64,000 nt of DNA. It comes from Silvanigrella paludirubra. GTDB taxonomy: Bacteria > Bdellovibrionota_B > Oligoflexia > Silvanigrellales > Silvanigrellaceae. The stretch is taken from the NCBI RefSeq assembly GCF_009208775.1, contig NZ_WFLM01000001.1, forward strand, positions 475,325 to 539,324, read 5' to 3'. This document shows positions 35,400 to 44,255 of this stretch, piece by piece. The notes under the pieces were generated by a model that searched no databases, was not told the origin of the DNA, and worked only from the letters and a program-made list of their open reading frames with translations. Position numbers and translations under genes: made by a program. Each line of letters starts with the position of its first letter. The first letter of the stretch is position 1.

Positions 35400-35927
35400 A
35401 TGATTGATGTAAATAAGATTGAAAAATTAATGTCCTTAATGGCGAAGCATGGTTTTGATGTTGTGCAGGCAGAATCTTCTGGCGAAAAAATATCACTAGC
35501 AAGAAATGTTTCTCATACAGGAGTATTTCAACCACAAGTGGCTGGGTATTCTCCAAACATTTCTCATGCTAGAAGTTCTTCAAATACAGCAAATATTTCA
35601 ATGGAGTCCATTGAAGAAAATGAAGTATCTTCTTCAGCTCCTTCAAAATCAGAACCACCAAAAGAAACAAAAAAACAACCTGAAGGGACAACAATAACAA
35701 GTCCTTTTGTAGGTACATTTTATCGTTCCGCTGGTCCTGACCAAGCACCTTTTGTTGAGTTAGGCTCAAGAATTAAAAAGGGTCAATCACTTTGCATTGT
35801 AGAAGCAATGAAACTCATGAATGAAATTGAATCTGAAATTGACGGTGAAATTGTTGCGATTCTTGTAGATAACGCAAAACCAGTAGAATTTGGAACTCCA
35901 CTTTTTATCGTTGCTCCTGCTAAGTAA
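35400..35927 (+). CDS. accB: Biotin carboxyl carrier protein of acetyl-CoA carboxylase
   Basis: 175 residues from the ATG at 35400, chosen because AGAGGAACC precedes it; the open frame upstream to 35328 lacks a ribosome-binding site. The N-terminal region ([20 protein letters not shown]) is the usual AccB dimerisation part, then a Ser/Pro/Lys-rich linker, then the biotinyl domain: [20 protein letters not shown], the biotinylated Lys in [12 protein letters not shown], and VEFGTPLF at the end. The thumb present in E. coli AccB is recognisable as [11 protein letters not shown]. accC follows after 26 bases, and the two make the biotin carboxylase half of fatty-acid initiation. A hairpin can form between TACCTTTGT and ACAAGGTA around 35349-35380, just ahead of the ribosome-binding site. 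Confidence 0.95.
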   Translation: MIDVNKIEKLMSLMAKHGFDVVQAESSGEKISLARNVSHTGVFQPQVAGYSPNISHARSSSNTANISMESIEENEVSSSAPSKSEPPKETKKQPEGTTITSPFVGTFYRSAGPDQAPFVELGSRIKKGQSLCIVEAMKLMNEIESEIDGEIVAILVDNAKPVEFGTPLFIVAPAK

Positions 35928-35953
35928 ACAGAAAATAATGTGAGTAAATAAAC

Positions 35954-37294
35954 ATGAAAAAAATTCTTATTGCTAACAGAGGCGAAATTGCGGTTCGAAT
36001 TATCCGCGCTTGTCGAGAGCTTGGTATCAAAAGTGTTGCCATCTACTCCCAAGCTGATGCACATAGTTTGCACGCAAAACTTGCTGATGAAAGTATTTGT
36101 ATAGGACCAGCAGAAAGCAAAAAAAGTTACCTTCATATCCCTGCTATTATTGCGGCGGCTGAAGTAAGTGGCGCCGATGCCATTCATCCTGGTTATGGAT
36201 TTTTATCTGAAAATGCACATTTTGCTGAAGTTTGTGAAAAATGTAATATTAAGTTCATTGGACCAACTCCAGAGCAAATGAGAAAACTTGGCGAAAAAGT
36301 AGCAGCTCGCGAAGTTGCGCGTAAAGCAGGACTTCCTTTTTTACCAGGTTCTAAATCTGCAATTGAAAGCATTGATGTCGCCAAAAAAACAGCAAAAGAA
36401 ATTGGTTTTCCTGTTATTTTAAAAGCAAGTGGTGGGGGCGGTGGACGAGGCATGAAAATCGTTCACAAAGACTCTGACCTTGAAAAAGCCTATTTTACTT
36501 GCCGCCAAGAAGCTGCTGCAGCCTTTGGAAATTCAGAAGTATATTTAGAAAAATATCTTGAAAACCCTAGACACGTCGAAATTCAAATCATGGCAGATAA
36601 ACATGGCAACATTGTTCATTTGGGAGAACGTGATTGTAGTATTCAACGCCGTCATCAAAAGGTGATCGAGGAAGCTCCTTGTAATTTATTAAATGAAAAA
36701 GAAAGAAATAAAATTGGATCTTATGCTGTTTCATTAGCCAAAGAAGTTGGTTATCATGGCGCGGGTACGGTTGAATTTTTAATGGATGACGATAAAAACG
36801 TTTATTTTATGGAAATGAATACTCGTATTCAAGTTGAACATCCAGTAACGGAACAAATTACGGGTGTCGATCTTGTTCGTACACAAATACTTGTTGCGAT
36901 GGGTGAAAAACTTCCTTTTACACAAAAAGATATTCAAATTAAAGGCCATGCCATAGAATGTCGTATTAATGCGGAAGATCCAAAAAGTTTTGCTCCATGG
37001 CCTGGAAAAATTACAGCATATTCTAGCCCTGGTGGATTAGGTGTACGTGTAGATGGTTTTGTTTATCATGGATATACTGTGGTACCTTATTATGATTCCA
37101 TGTTAACTAAATTAATTGTTACAGCTGATACAAGAGAACTTGCCATTAAAAAAATGGAATGTGCTTTAAAAGAATTTATAATTGATGGAATACGAACAAA
37201 TATTCCTTTTCATTTAGAAGTTTTAAAACATCCTGACTTTATGCAAGGAAAACATTCTACTCGCTTTTTAGAACGTGCCGGATTTGTAAAGTAA
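35954..37294 (+). CDS. accC: Biotin carboxylase
   Basis: 446-residue ATP-grasp enzyme that carboxylates the biotin on AccB. The N-terminal domain starts KKILIANRGEIAVRIIRACR. The glycine-rich ATP lid is KASGGGGGRGMKIV, followed by EKYLENPRHVEIQIMADKHG, GERDCSIQRRHQKVIEEAPC and MEMNTRIQVEHPVTEQITG, holding the metal-binding Glu, Asn and catalytic Arg. Length equals E. coli AccC. It forms a two-gene operon with accB, the normal arrangement in proteobacteria. It is convergent with the porin-like gene, only 13 bases away. Confidence 0.97.
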   Translation: MKKILIANRGEIAVRIIRACRELGIKSVAIYSQADAHSLHAKLADESICIGPAESKKSYLHIPAIIAAAEVSGADAIHPGYGFLSENAHFAEVCEKCNIKFIGPTPEQMRKLGEKVAAREVARKAGLPFLPGSKSAIESIDVAKKTAKEIGFPVILKASGGGGGRGMKIVHKDSDLEKAYFTCRQEAAAAFGNSEVYLEKYLENPRHVEIQIMADKHGNIVHLGERDCSIQRRHQKVIEEAPCNLLNEKERNKIGSYAVSLAKEVGYHGAGTVEFLMDDDKNVYFMEMNTRIQVEHPVTEQITGVDLVRTQILVAMGEKLPFTQKDIQIKGHAIECRINAEDPKSFAPWPGKITAYSSPGGLGVRVDGFVYHGYTVVPYYDSMLTKLIVTADTRELAIKKMECALKEFIIDGIRTNIPFHLEVLKHPDFMQGKHSTRFLERAGFVK

Positions 37295-37307
37295 ATCTAT
37301 TTTATAA

Positions 37308-38579
37308 TTAAAAAAGGTACTGCACTTCAGTAAAAAAGGCGGAAGCATTTTTTAATTCTCCAAAAAAGCTGTCACTTGGTCCTCCATAAATTTCTGCTCC
37401 GATAATCCCTTTCCAATTATCATTTATAGAATAGTTTACTTTAGGTTTAATAAAATAATCTTTTTTATTAAACCAATAAACAATAGCAGCTTCAATTTCC
37501 AACGATTGATTCCATAATTTATAGTTTGGACGAAATGTAAAACCATATTGATCTTGTGCTTCTTGTTGTGTAAGTATTCTTTGTTGTTGTAATATTGATA
37601 ATAAAGATAAATTTGTAAATGAATTTTGATCTTGAAAATTATAAATATGGCGATATAAAGCCTGTAAATTTAAATTAAAATTTTCTAATATATTTCTATC
37701 AATTCCTATAACAGCATATAAAAAATTATTTTGTTTAAAATAATCAATTCCCTGGCTATTTGTTGTTATTGTATAGGCTATCTCAGAGCGAATTCCAAAA
37801 TCTCCTAAATTAATTGCAAAATCACCACCAAAAGATTGAATATGATCAAATGTTAAATCAATATTTAATCCATTACTATCAATTGAGCTAAGAGTTAAAT
37901 TAGGGATTTTTGAAAATCCATTAAAGTAACTAAAAGAATAATCAATAGTTTCACTTGATTTATCAATTTTTAATGCAAATTGGGTTTCAGGATTAGATGG
38001 AGATTTACTATTTAAAGAAATACCAGGTTGGGATTTAATAGGATAAACAGGAGATACCCATTCAGGAATCCAAATCCCAATAAATCGAAATCCATTCAAA
38101 TTAAATACAGTTTTTGATGAAAAAACCCCGAGACGCTGATCATCATCATTTGTAAAAAGTTTTTTATAATTTTTAACAGAAAGATTATCCGTTGGATTTA
38201 TTTTATCGGCTCTCCCCCAAACAATAATCTGACGACCATTTCTAAAATCAAAGTCTCCCAAAGTATTATCAATATAAGCTTCTCTAAAAACAATATTATT
38301 TATTTTATTTCCTAATATATTTTCATCTTGTAAATAAGTCTCTAAATAAAATTTTGTTCCAATTATTTCTTCAGAACGCAAATTTAACCATGCAGAACCT
38401 ACAGCAAAGTTTCTTGTGTCTGTAAAATTTTTATCATTAGTCCAATAAGATCCACGAACAGAACCAGTTAAATCAATTTTATCTAATAAACTTTTATCTA
38501 TAGATTGAGCAAAAATACTTAAATTACAAAAAGGAAACAACGAAATTAAAAAAAGAAAAATTCTTATATTATTTTTCAA
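37308..38579 (-). CDS. Outer-membrane beta-barrel protein of the RND operon (DUF1302-like)
   Basis: Predicted 423-residue outer-membrane protein. The frame is open to an ATG at 38618, but that would put 49 bases inside the upstream gene and ruin the signal. A TTG at 38579, overlapping the last codons of the LolA-like gene, gives KNNIRIFLFLISLFPFCNL after the initiator and cleavage after IFAQ, so I take that as the start with coupled translation. The mature chain is built of amphipathic strands (LTGSVRGSYW, NLRSEEIIGTKFYLETYLQD, FRNGRQIIVWGRADKINPTD) and ends in EVQYLF. The R-Q-x-V-W-G-R-A-D pattern recalls DUF1302 proteins, which accompany RND exporters and LolA-like proteins. It would be the outer-membrane end of that system. 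Confidence 0.6.
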   Translation of the reverse strand: MKNNIRIFLFLISLFPFCNLSIFAQSIDKSLLDKIDLTGSVRGSYWTNDKNFTDTRNFAVGSAWLNLRSEEIIGTKFYLETYLQDENILGNKINNIVFREAYIDNTLGDFDFRNGRQIIVWGRADKINPTDNLSVKNYKKLFTNDDDQRLGVFSSKTVFNLNGFRFIGIWIPEWVSPVYPIKSQPGISLNSKSPSNPETQFALKIDKSSETIDYSFSYFNGFSKIPNLTLSSIDSNGLNIDLTFDHIQSFGGDFAINLGDFGIRSEIAYTITTNSQGIDYFKQNNFLYAVIGIDRNILENFNLNLQALYRHIYNFQDQNSFTNLSLLSILQQQRILTQQEAQDQYGFTFRPNYKLWNQSLEIEAAIVYWFNKKDYFIKPKVNYSINDNWKGIIGAEIYGGPSDSFFGELKNASAFFTEVQYLF

Positions 38580-39369
38580 GAGAACGTGTTGTAAATAGGT
38601 CATCAGAAACCCCAACATTTACTTTATAATTTTTAAATTCAATGATAGTTTTGTGGTTTGATTGTACATTTTCAGCTTCTAAATACATAGGTTGCCATTT
38701 TGAATTTTTATCATCTACTTTTTTTATATCTTTTGCTTTAAATTTTTTTAATAGCTCGCCTGAAGTATCATAAGATTCACCTTTTATAGAAACGAAACTT
38801 TCTTTATCAATCCAACTTATCTGCTTAGAATAACCTGAGTTTTCTTTTGTTTCCTCATTTTTAGGTGTAGATTCAATTACCCAACAATTTTTATCATCTA
38901 TCTTTTCTTCTTTTAAAATTTTATGATTCCAATTATCTGGTTTATGACCAATAACATCACCATAAGAAAAATCAGTGCCCACAAATGAATCTTTTTTATT
39001 ATTTGAAACAAGTCTTCTTACTTTTTTAAGAGCAGGTAAGTAAATCCAAATATCATCATCTTTTCCTGTATGCTCAATCATTAAAGTTTTTGTTCCTTTC
39101 ACATCGCTTGGAGATAGAAAAGTAACTAAACGCATATTGTCTTTTGTTCCTTTAATTAATTTAGTTTGACCAATTGTATCTCTAATTCGCTCTTGTCCTG
39201 AATTATTTATTAATTTAAATGTTGAATCCGATGAAGAATCAATAACTTTAGAGGTAATATAATTCCGATTGGCAATATCATTTGCAGATAAATTTTGTGC
39301 ACTTATTTTTGAGTTTATAAAAATACCATGTAGACAAATAAAAAAATAAATTGAATTTTTCTGAATCAT
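38569..39369 (-). CDS. LolA-like outer-membrane lipoprotein-sorting family protein
   Basis: 266-residue secreted protein (signal MIQKNSIYFFICLHGIFINS, cleavage near ISAQ). The fold-determining blocks resemble the LolA_like group found beside RND exporters: MRLVTFLSPSDVKGTKTLMI, DDIWIYLPALKKVRRLVSNN, FVGTDFSYGDVIGHK, NCWVIESTPKN, and IEFKNYKVNVGVSDDLFTTR. Such proteins are thought to carry a hydrophobic cargo through the periplasm. It lies between the exporter (three bases upstream) and the outer-membrane barrel (overlapping by 11 bases), so the three probably form one path from inner to outer membrane. The cargo, probably a lipid or hydrophobic molecule, is not identified. Confidence 0.75.
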   Translation of the reverse strand: MIQKNSIYFFICLHGIFINSKISAQNLSANDIANRNYITSKVIDSSSDSTFKLINNSGQERIRDTIGQTKLIKGTKDNMRLVTFLSPSDVKGTKTLMIEHTGKDDDIWIYLPALKKVRRLVSNNKKDSFVGTDFSYGDVIGHKPDNWNHKILKEEKIDDKNCWVIESTPKNEETKENSGYSKQISWIDKESFVSIKGESYDTSGELLKKFKAKDIKKVDDKNSKWQPMYLEAENVQSNHKTIIEFKNYKVNVGVSDDLFTTRSLEK

Positions 39370-39372
39370 AAA

Positions 39373-41706
39373 TTATTTTCTTTCCTCAAAAATAAATTTT
39401 GGTCTTAAAGTAAATATTAGTGATGGAAATATAGTTAATGTTGAGATAGAGCTTACAAGCATCGCAGTAGCAATTAAAAAACCCATCCAAATATGAATCA
39501 TAAAGCCATAAGATAACATTAAAACACCAAATCCTCCTGCGACAGCAGAAGATACAAAAAGTGCTGCTTTTCCAGCAGACATAAATGCTTTTTTGATAGC
39601 TGTAGACTCATCTATTGAATTTCTCAATTCTTCTCGCATTCGAAAACTCATATAAATACCATAATCAGCGCCAATACCAACAGCCATTGCTGAAATTAAA
39701 GAAGTAGATATTTCAAGTGGTATTCCAAATAAGCCCATAATTCCAAAGTTAACAAAAACAGCTGCTAAAAGTGGAACTAAAATTAAAAACCCTGCTAAAA
39801 AAGAACGAAAAACCAAGGAAGTAATTAAAAAAACAGTGGTGATAATTTGAAGTATGTTAAGAATTTTATCATGAACAATAATCTCATTAATAGCTACAGT
39901 AGATAAACTTCCTCCACCAAATAAAATTTTAATGTCCTTAGGAAATTTATCTGCAACAAATTTTTTAACATTTTTAACAAGATCAGCAAGAACAAGAGAG
40001 GAATCTGTTTTAACAAAAGCAGTGACAAGTGCACGTTTGTAATCATTATCTACATAGCTATCAAAATCTCCAGGATCACCTGAATTAGAATAAAGAAACA
40101 AATATTGCGCAACAAGATCTTGACTTGTTGGAATATTAAAATATTTTAAATTGTTATTATTCATAGATTGGTTCATTTTTTTAATAAATTCAACAATAGA
40201 AATTGTTTTTCCAATATTTTCATTTTTATTTAGATAATTTTGTAAATTATCTATAGCTACTAACACATCTGGTCTTTTAATAGAATCTTGAGTGGGACCT
40301 TCAATAACAGCATAAAATAGATTTGTACCCGCCATATATTCATTAATTTTTTTGTCATCTAAAATAAATTGATCATTTTTACCTATATCATGCTTTTGTG
40401 AATTATCTACTTTAAGCCAATAACCACCCAAAGAAAGTATTAAAATAAGTGTTCCAACAAAATAAAATACAGATTTACGATGAAACATTGAAATTTTATA
40501 AAACCATTCTGTAGCATTATCCCAAATACTAATAGATCCTTCTCTACTAAGTTCTCGCTCTCCTGGAGGTTTTAATAAAGATCTAAGTGCGGGAATAAAA
40601 GTCATTTCTAGAATAAGTGCTGAAATAATTCCTGCTCCTGTAAATATTCCAAATGTTCTTATGGATCGCAATTCAAAAATAGTAAGTGAAAAAAATCCAA
40701 GAGCAGCTACAGAACAAGCTACAAACATGGTTGGTCCTACTTTTGATAGTGAATTTAATACAGCAATATTGTTTATTTCTCTTGGATCTTTATTTGGTTT
40801 ATCATTTTTTATTTTAGAGTATTCCTCATAATATCGTTTTAAAATTTGTACAGCATGACCTGCAGCAATGGCAAGTATTAAAATTGGGGTACAGGCATTA
40901 AATACATCAAAAGGTTCATGCATCATTCCTAATAAACCCGCAGACCAAACTACTGCTAATAATGCTGTAACAAGAGGTAAAATGAGAGCTTGTTTTGTTC
41001 GAAAAGCTTCATAGTGGATCAAACCAATAATAAAAAGAGAGAGGGGAAATAAAAAAATCATTCGCGAAGAATATTTTTCAAGTAAACCTAAATACATCGC
41101 CATTCCTGAAAGATATATTTGAATATTTTCATCACGCTCTGGTTGTACAGTTTCTTCTACAAAATTTTTAATTTCTAAAAAGCCATTTTTTGGGAATTTA
41201 AACTCAGCAATAATTAATGTTGTTTTTTCATCATTTGAAATAATAAGATTTTTATAAACTGGATTATTATCGATTGCTTTTTTTAATTCAATAAATTCTG
41301 AATCCTTTGTAGGAATTTTATGAATTAGAGGTTTAACGATCATACCTTCAGAATTACCTTCAATATTTTTTGTTTTTTTAGAAGTTAAACTTGTTATGTT
41401 AGTTCTTACAGAAAGCGGCGAATTTTGAATTTTATTTGTGATATTTTGTACTTTTTGTAAAACATTTTTTTGAAAAATAGTACCATTTTGAGGTCTTATT
41501 CCAATAACAACTGTAACCTTGTTACCAAAAATTTTTTCTATTAAATTTTGCGTTACAATCATTGGATGTGTTTGTGGAAGAACTGAGTCTGGATCTATTA
41601 TAATATTTAGCGATTTTAGTTGATAAATAAAAAATAATGTAATAATAGTTGTCATAATTAAAACTATATTTCTATGTTTTATTATTTTAGAAATATAATT
41701 TACCAT
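39373..41706 (-). CDS. RND-superfamily exporter (MMPL/COG1033 type)
   Basis: 777-residue inner-membrane transporter. Twelve membrane segments are arranged as 1 + 5 + 1 + 5 with two large periplasmic loops (about residues 40-210 and 430-620). The two repeats show the family pattern: RMIFLFPLSLFIIGLIHYEA with ILAIAAGHAVQILKRYYEEY, and SLISAMAVGIGADYGIYMSF with AIKKAFMSAGKAALFVSSA. The GxGxDY motif in the second half is typical of sterol/lipid-type RND permeases (SSD/MMPL) and not of AcrB-type drug pumps. Its stop is three bases from the LolA-like gene and its start overlaps the preceding gene by one base. The proposed role is proton-driven export of a lipid or hydrophobic compound. Confidence 0.85.
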   Translation of the reverse strand: MVNYISKIIKHRNIVLIMTTIITLFFIYQLKSLNIIIDPDSVLPQTHPMIVTQNLIEKIFGNKVTVVIGIRPQNGTIFQKNVLQKVQNITNKIQNSPLSVRTNITSLTSKKTKNIEGNSEGMIVKPLIHKIPTKDSEFIELKKAIDNNPVYKNLIISNDEKTTLIIAEFKFPKNGFLEIKNFVEETVQPERDENIQIYLSGMAMYLGLLEKYSSRMIFLFPLSLFIIGLIHYEAFRTKQALILPLVTALLAVVWSAGLLGMMHEPFDVFNACTPILILAIAAGHAVQILKRYYEEYSKIKNDKPNKDPREINNIAVLNSLSKVGPTMFVACSVAALGFFSLTIFELRSIRTFGIFTGAGIISALILEMTFIPALRSLLKPPGERELSREGSISIWDNATEWFYKISMFHRKSVFYFVGTLILILSLGGYWLKVDNSQKHDIGKNDQFILDDKKINEYMAGTNLFYAVIEGPTQDSIKRPDVLVAIDNLQNYLNKNENIGKTISIVEFIKKMNQSMNNNNLKYFNIPTSQDLVAQYLFLYSNSGDPGDFDSYVDNDYKRALVTAFVKTDSSLVLADLVKNVKKFVADKFPKDIKILFGGGSLSTVAINEIIVHDKILNILQIITTVFLITSLVFRSFLAGFLILVPLLAAVFVNFGIMGLFGIPLEISTSLISAMAVGIGADYGIYMSFRMREELRNSIDESTAIKKAFMSAGKAALFVSSAVAGGFGVLMLSYGFMIHIWMGFLIATAMLVSSISTLTIFPSLIFTLRPKFIFEERK

Positions 41707-42221
41707 TATTTATCCTTTTTTATTTTATAAATTTTGATAATTTGAAATATAGTAATATCCCATCTTGGAACTTTTTTTTTGTATTCGGAGTATAAGTCAC
41801 CAAATTTTGAATATAAGAACTTTTCTTCAGGTTTTATTTGAAAAATAGTTATATAAGTATAAAAAATAAATGGCATGATCCAAGGACTTAAATTTCCTAA
41901 AATAAAAGCGAATCCAAATAAAATAACAAGACTTCCTAAATAAATTGGATTTCTTGTATATTGAAAAATACCAGAAGTGACTAGCTTGCTTGTCAAATCA
42001 AGTTCTGTTGGGCTTATTGTAGTTTTTGCTTTTTTGAGTTGGAATATTGAGGTAAAAATAATTAAAATACCATTTAAAATAAAAATAATTCCTAATAAGT
42101 TCCAAGGATAAATCAAAATCTTCTTTATTGAGTAATATGTATTTAATATATACATTATTAACAATGAAATAATGAAAATGATTGGAGGAGGTATTTTTGC
42201 TTCAAGAAATTTAATATTCAT
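41706..42221 (-). CDS. Isoprenylcysteine carboxyl methyltransferase-like membrane protein
   Basis: 171-residue integral membrane protein of the ICMT/phospholipid methyltransferase-like group. Four to five membrane segments are seen, and the C-terminal SAM-binding block is clear: VTSGIFQYTRNPIYLGSLVI, then the conserved Glu-Glu region IKPEEKFLYSKFGDLYSEY with KKKVPRW. In bacteria such proteins methylate membrane-bound small molecules. It is the first gene of the minus-strand operon with the RND exporter (overlap of one base), so its product may be the exported compound or a lipid modified before export. No precise substrate can be read from the sequence. Confidence 0.75.
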   Translation of the reverse strand: MNIKFLEAKIPPPIIFIISLLIMYILNTYYSIKKILIYPWNLLGIIFILNGILIIFTSIFQLKKAKTTISPTELDLTSKLVTSGIFQYTRNPIYLGSLVILFGFAFILGNLSPWIMPFIFYTYITIFQIKPEEKFLYSKFGDLYSEYKKKVPRWDITIFQIIKIYKIKKDK

Positions 42222-42340
42222 ATTACTTATTTTATATATGTTAATATTTAAAAAAGTCTTTCTTGAAAATCATATTAAATTAAAAATTTACAGTCAAAAA
42301 AAAATTTTGACATAAGAATCTATTTGTCTTTTATAAGAAG

Positions 42341-42727
42341 TCAATTTTTAAAAAGAATAACTGTGGCAATAGCATATTCTTCATGATGACTTAAGGAAAC
42401 ATCATAATCTTCTATCTCTAAGGAAGCTAAAATTTTTTTTATATTGTCTGTAATATTTATAAAAGGCCTTCCATTTGTTTCATTTTCTACCCATATTTCT
42501 TTTGGGCTTACACCATTTGCATAAAGTCCAGTACCAAGAGCCTTAGCAAAAGCTTCTTTGGCAGCAAAACGAGCGGCATAGGACGCTGTTCTGCCCTTGG
42601 GTTTGCTTTCACAGTAGGCAATCTCATTGGGATGAAATACTTTTTGAATGAAATTTCCTACAGATAACGATTTTTCAAAACGAGGAATATGGACCAGATC
42701 ATTACCTGTGCGCATTTTTTTTGCCAT
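42341..42727 (-). CDS. acpS: Holo-[acyl-carrier-protein] synthase
   Basis: 128-residue phosphopantetheinyl transferase that activates ACP. The metal-binding Asp is D10 in TGNDLVHIPRF and the Glu is E58 in RFAAKEAFAKALGTG, both as in E. coli AcpS. The C-terminal part has VSLSHHEEYAIATVIL. It is a normal-length AcpS, used for fatty-acid synthesis. A second in-frame Met at residue 5 is an alternative start, and no strong ribosome-binding site distinguishes them. It is divergent from clpP. Confidence 0.93.
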   Translation of the reverse strand: MAKKMRTGNDLVHIPRFEKSLSVGNFIQKVFHPNEIAYCESKPKGRTASYAARFAAKEAFAKALGTGLYANGVSPKEIWVENETNGRPFINITDNIKKILASLEIEDYDVSLSHHEEYAIATVILFKN

Positions 42728-42808
42728 TTCTAAGCTTGTCCCACTTTCTTGTTTGAATTATAATTAAAATCAAATCATTTCCTAAAATTGAAATGAGAAG
42801 GAGCCCAA

Positions 42809-43393
42809 ATGCCAAACCATGATGATTTGACCTCAATTTTTGAAGCCACGACTCAAAAAAAACTTTTTGATCAGCGCATCGTCATTCTTTCAGAAGCTAT
42901 CCATGCAGCATCTGCAAAAAGAGTTATTGAACAATTATTTGCCTTAGAAGCCGCTGATGCAACTAAGGAAATTTGGTTATTCTTAAATAGCCCAGGTGGT
43001 GAAGTCAACTCAGGCTTTGGAATATATGATACCATTCGTTTTGTGCGCCCAGAAGTAAAAATTATTGTAACAGGGCTTGCCGCTAGTGCTGCTACTGTTG
43101 TTTTACTTGCCGCAGAATCAAAACACCGTTATTCTATGCCAAATTCAAGACTATTAATTCATCAACCTTTAATAGGTGGAAGTATCCAAGGCCAAGCATC
43201 TGATATTGAAATTCATGCAAAAGAAATTTTAAAAACTCGTGAAAAAATAGCGGAACTTTATACAAAAGAAACAAAACAACCGATAGAGCGAGTTCGTAAA
43301 GATATAGAGCGTGATTATTGGATGACAGCTCAAGAAGCCCTAGAGTATGGACTAATTACAAAAGTAATTTCTTCTTGGAATGAAGTAAGATAA
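42809..43393 (+). CDS. clpP: ClpP-family serine protease, variant type
   Basis: 194-residue Clp protease proteolytic subunit. The catalytic Ser93 lies in GLAASAATVVLLA (usually AASMGA), His118 in RLLIHQPLIGG, and Asp169 in IERDYWMTAQEALEYG, so the triad is intact. The oligomerisation region LFLNSPGGEVNSGFGIYDTI is conserved. The motif around the Ser differs from the housekeeping ClpP and no clpX, clpA or tig is adjacent, which suggests a second ClpP paralogue (ClpP2-like) with its own partner. AGAAGGAGCCCAA is a strong ribosome-binding site. Confidence 0.85.
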   Translation: MPNHDDLTSIFEATTQKKLFDQRIVILSEAIHAASAKRVIEQLFALEAADATKEIWLFLNSPGGEVNSGFGIYDTIRFVRPEVKIIVTGLAASAATVVLLAAESKHRYSMPNSRLLIHQPLIGGSIQGQASDIEIHAKEILKTREKIAELYTKETKQPIERVRKDIERDYWMTAQEALEYGLITKVISSWNEVR

Positions 43394-43401
43394 TTTACTT
43401 A

Positions 43402-43438
43402 AAAAAGGCAATTAAAATAAATTTCTAATTGTCTTTTT
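43402..43438. terminator. Convergent terminator between clpP and eutC
   Basis: AAAAAGGCAATTA (43402-43414) pairs with TAATTGTCTTTTT (43426-43438), with one G-U pair and an 11-base loop. The A run on one side and the T run on the other let it serve both convergent genes. Confidence 0.65.
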
Positions 43439-43462
43439 CCTGCTTTTGTTGATAAAAATGTA

Positions 43463-44245
43463 TCAAGTTTCTAAAGTAACAATCCCAGAATCTTCAATAA
43501 ATATACTTTCATCTTTTAAAAGAACTCCACTGCTATTTATTTTTTGAGCTTCAATTAAAAGCCATGCTGTTTTAAAAGCAGCTTCTTTGTATGAAAGTCC
43601 TTGAAGTCTAACATTTGAAATGCAGTTTCTTTCTGATTCTTTTTTTCCCTTTTTTGGATTCCAAGTTAAATAAATTCCTAAACTATCGGGAGAAGAAAGG
43701 CCAGGACGCTCTCCAATAAAAATAATGGAGGCTTGACTTTGTAATGCTTCGCCTATTTCGTCACTTAATGCAACTCGAGCCTGTTGAGCAATAATAATAG
43801 GATTTAATTTAAATGTTGTATTTTTCAATGCATGATTTAATTCAAATAATAAGGGACAAGCATTTATATTTATAGCTGTTGCTGAAAGACCATCACCAAA
43901 TATTATAGTAATATTTCCTTTATCTATATTTTTTTCTTTTAAAAATTCCAATGAGTTTTCTGAAAGCTGTCTACCTAAATTAGGATTCATTAAATATTCT
44001 TTTTTATTTAATGCTTTGCTATTTACAATAAATGATTTAAAATTATTTTCTAATAATAATTTCTGAATATTTTTTATATCTAATTCTTTATATATTGCAT
44101 CTTTTGCAAGTGCGTGTGACATGCCAAATTTTAATAATTCATCAGTGGGTATGCTATTTCCTGTTCTACCAAGAGCTATTCTTGCATCTGTATGTTCTTT
44201 AAAAGAACTCCAAACATCTTTTTTAATAATATTATTTTTATTCAC
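43463..44245 (-). CDS. eutC: Ethanolamine ammonia-lyase, small subunit
   Basis: 260-residue light chain of the B12-dependent ethanolamine ammonia-lyase, which splits ethanolamine into acetaldehyde and ammonia. Signatures are HTDARIALGRTGNSIPTDEL, LSENSLEFL with ITIIFGDGLSATAININACP, and IIFIGERPGLSSPDSLGIYL with CISNVRLQGLSYKEAAF. It lies 10 bases behind eutB, the usual order. No other eut genes (reactivase EutA, transporter, microcompartment shell or regulator) are in the window, so this is a minimal cytosolic pathway; acetaldehyde would have to be handled by a dehydrogenase elsewhere. Confidence 0.94.
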   Translation of the reverse strand: MNKNNIIKKDVWSSFKEHTDARIALGRTGNSIPTDELLKFGMSHALAKDAIYKELDIKNIQKLLLENNFKSFIVNSKALNKKEYLMNPNLGRQLSENSLEFLKEKNIDKGNITIIFGDGLSATAININACPLLFELNHALKNTTFKLNPIIIAQQARVALSDEIGEALQSQASIIFIGERPGLSSPDSLGIYLTWNPKKGKKESERNCISNVRLQGLSYKEAAFKTAWLLIEAQKINSSGVLLKDESIFIEDSGIVTLET

Positions 44246-44255
44246 AATTTTTACC

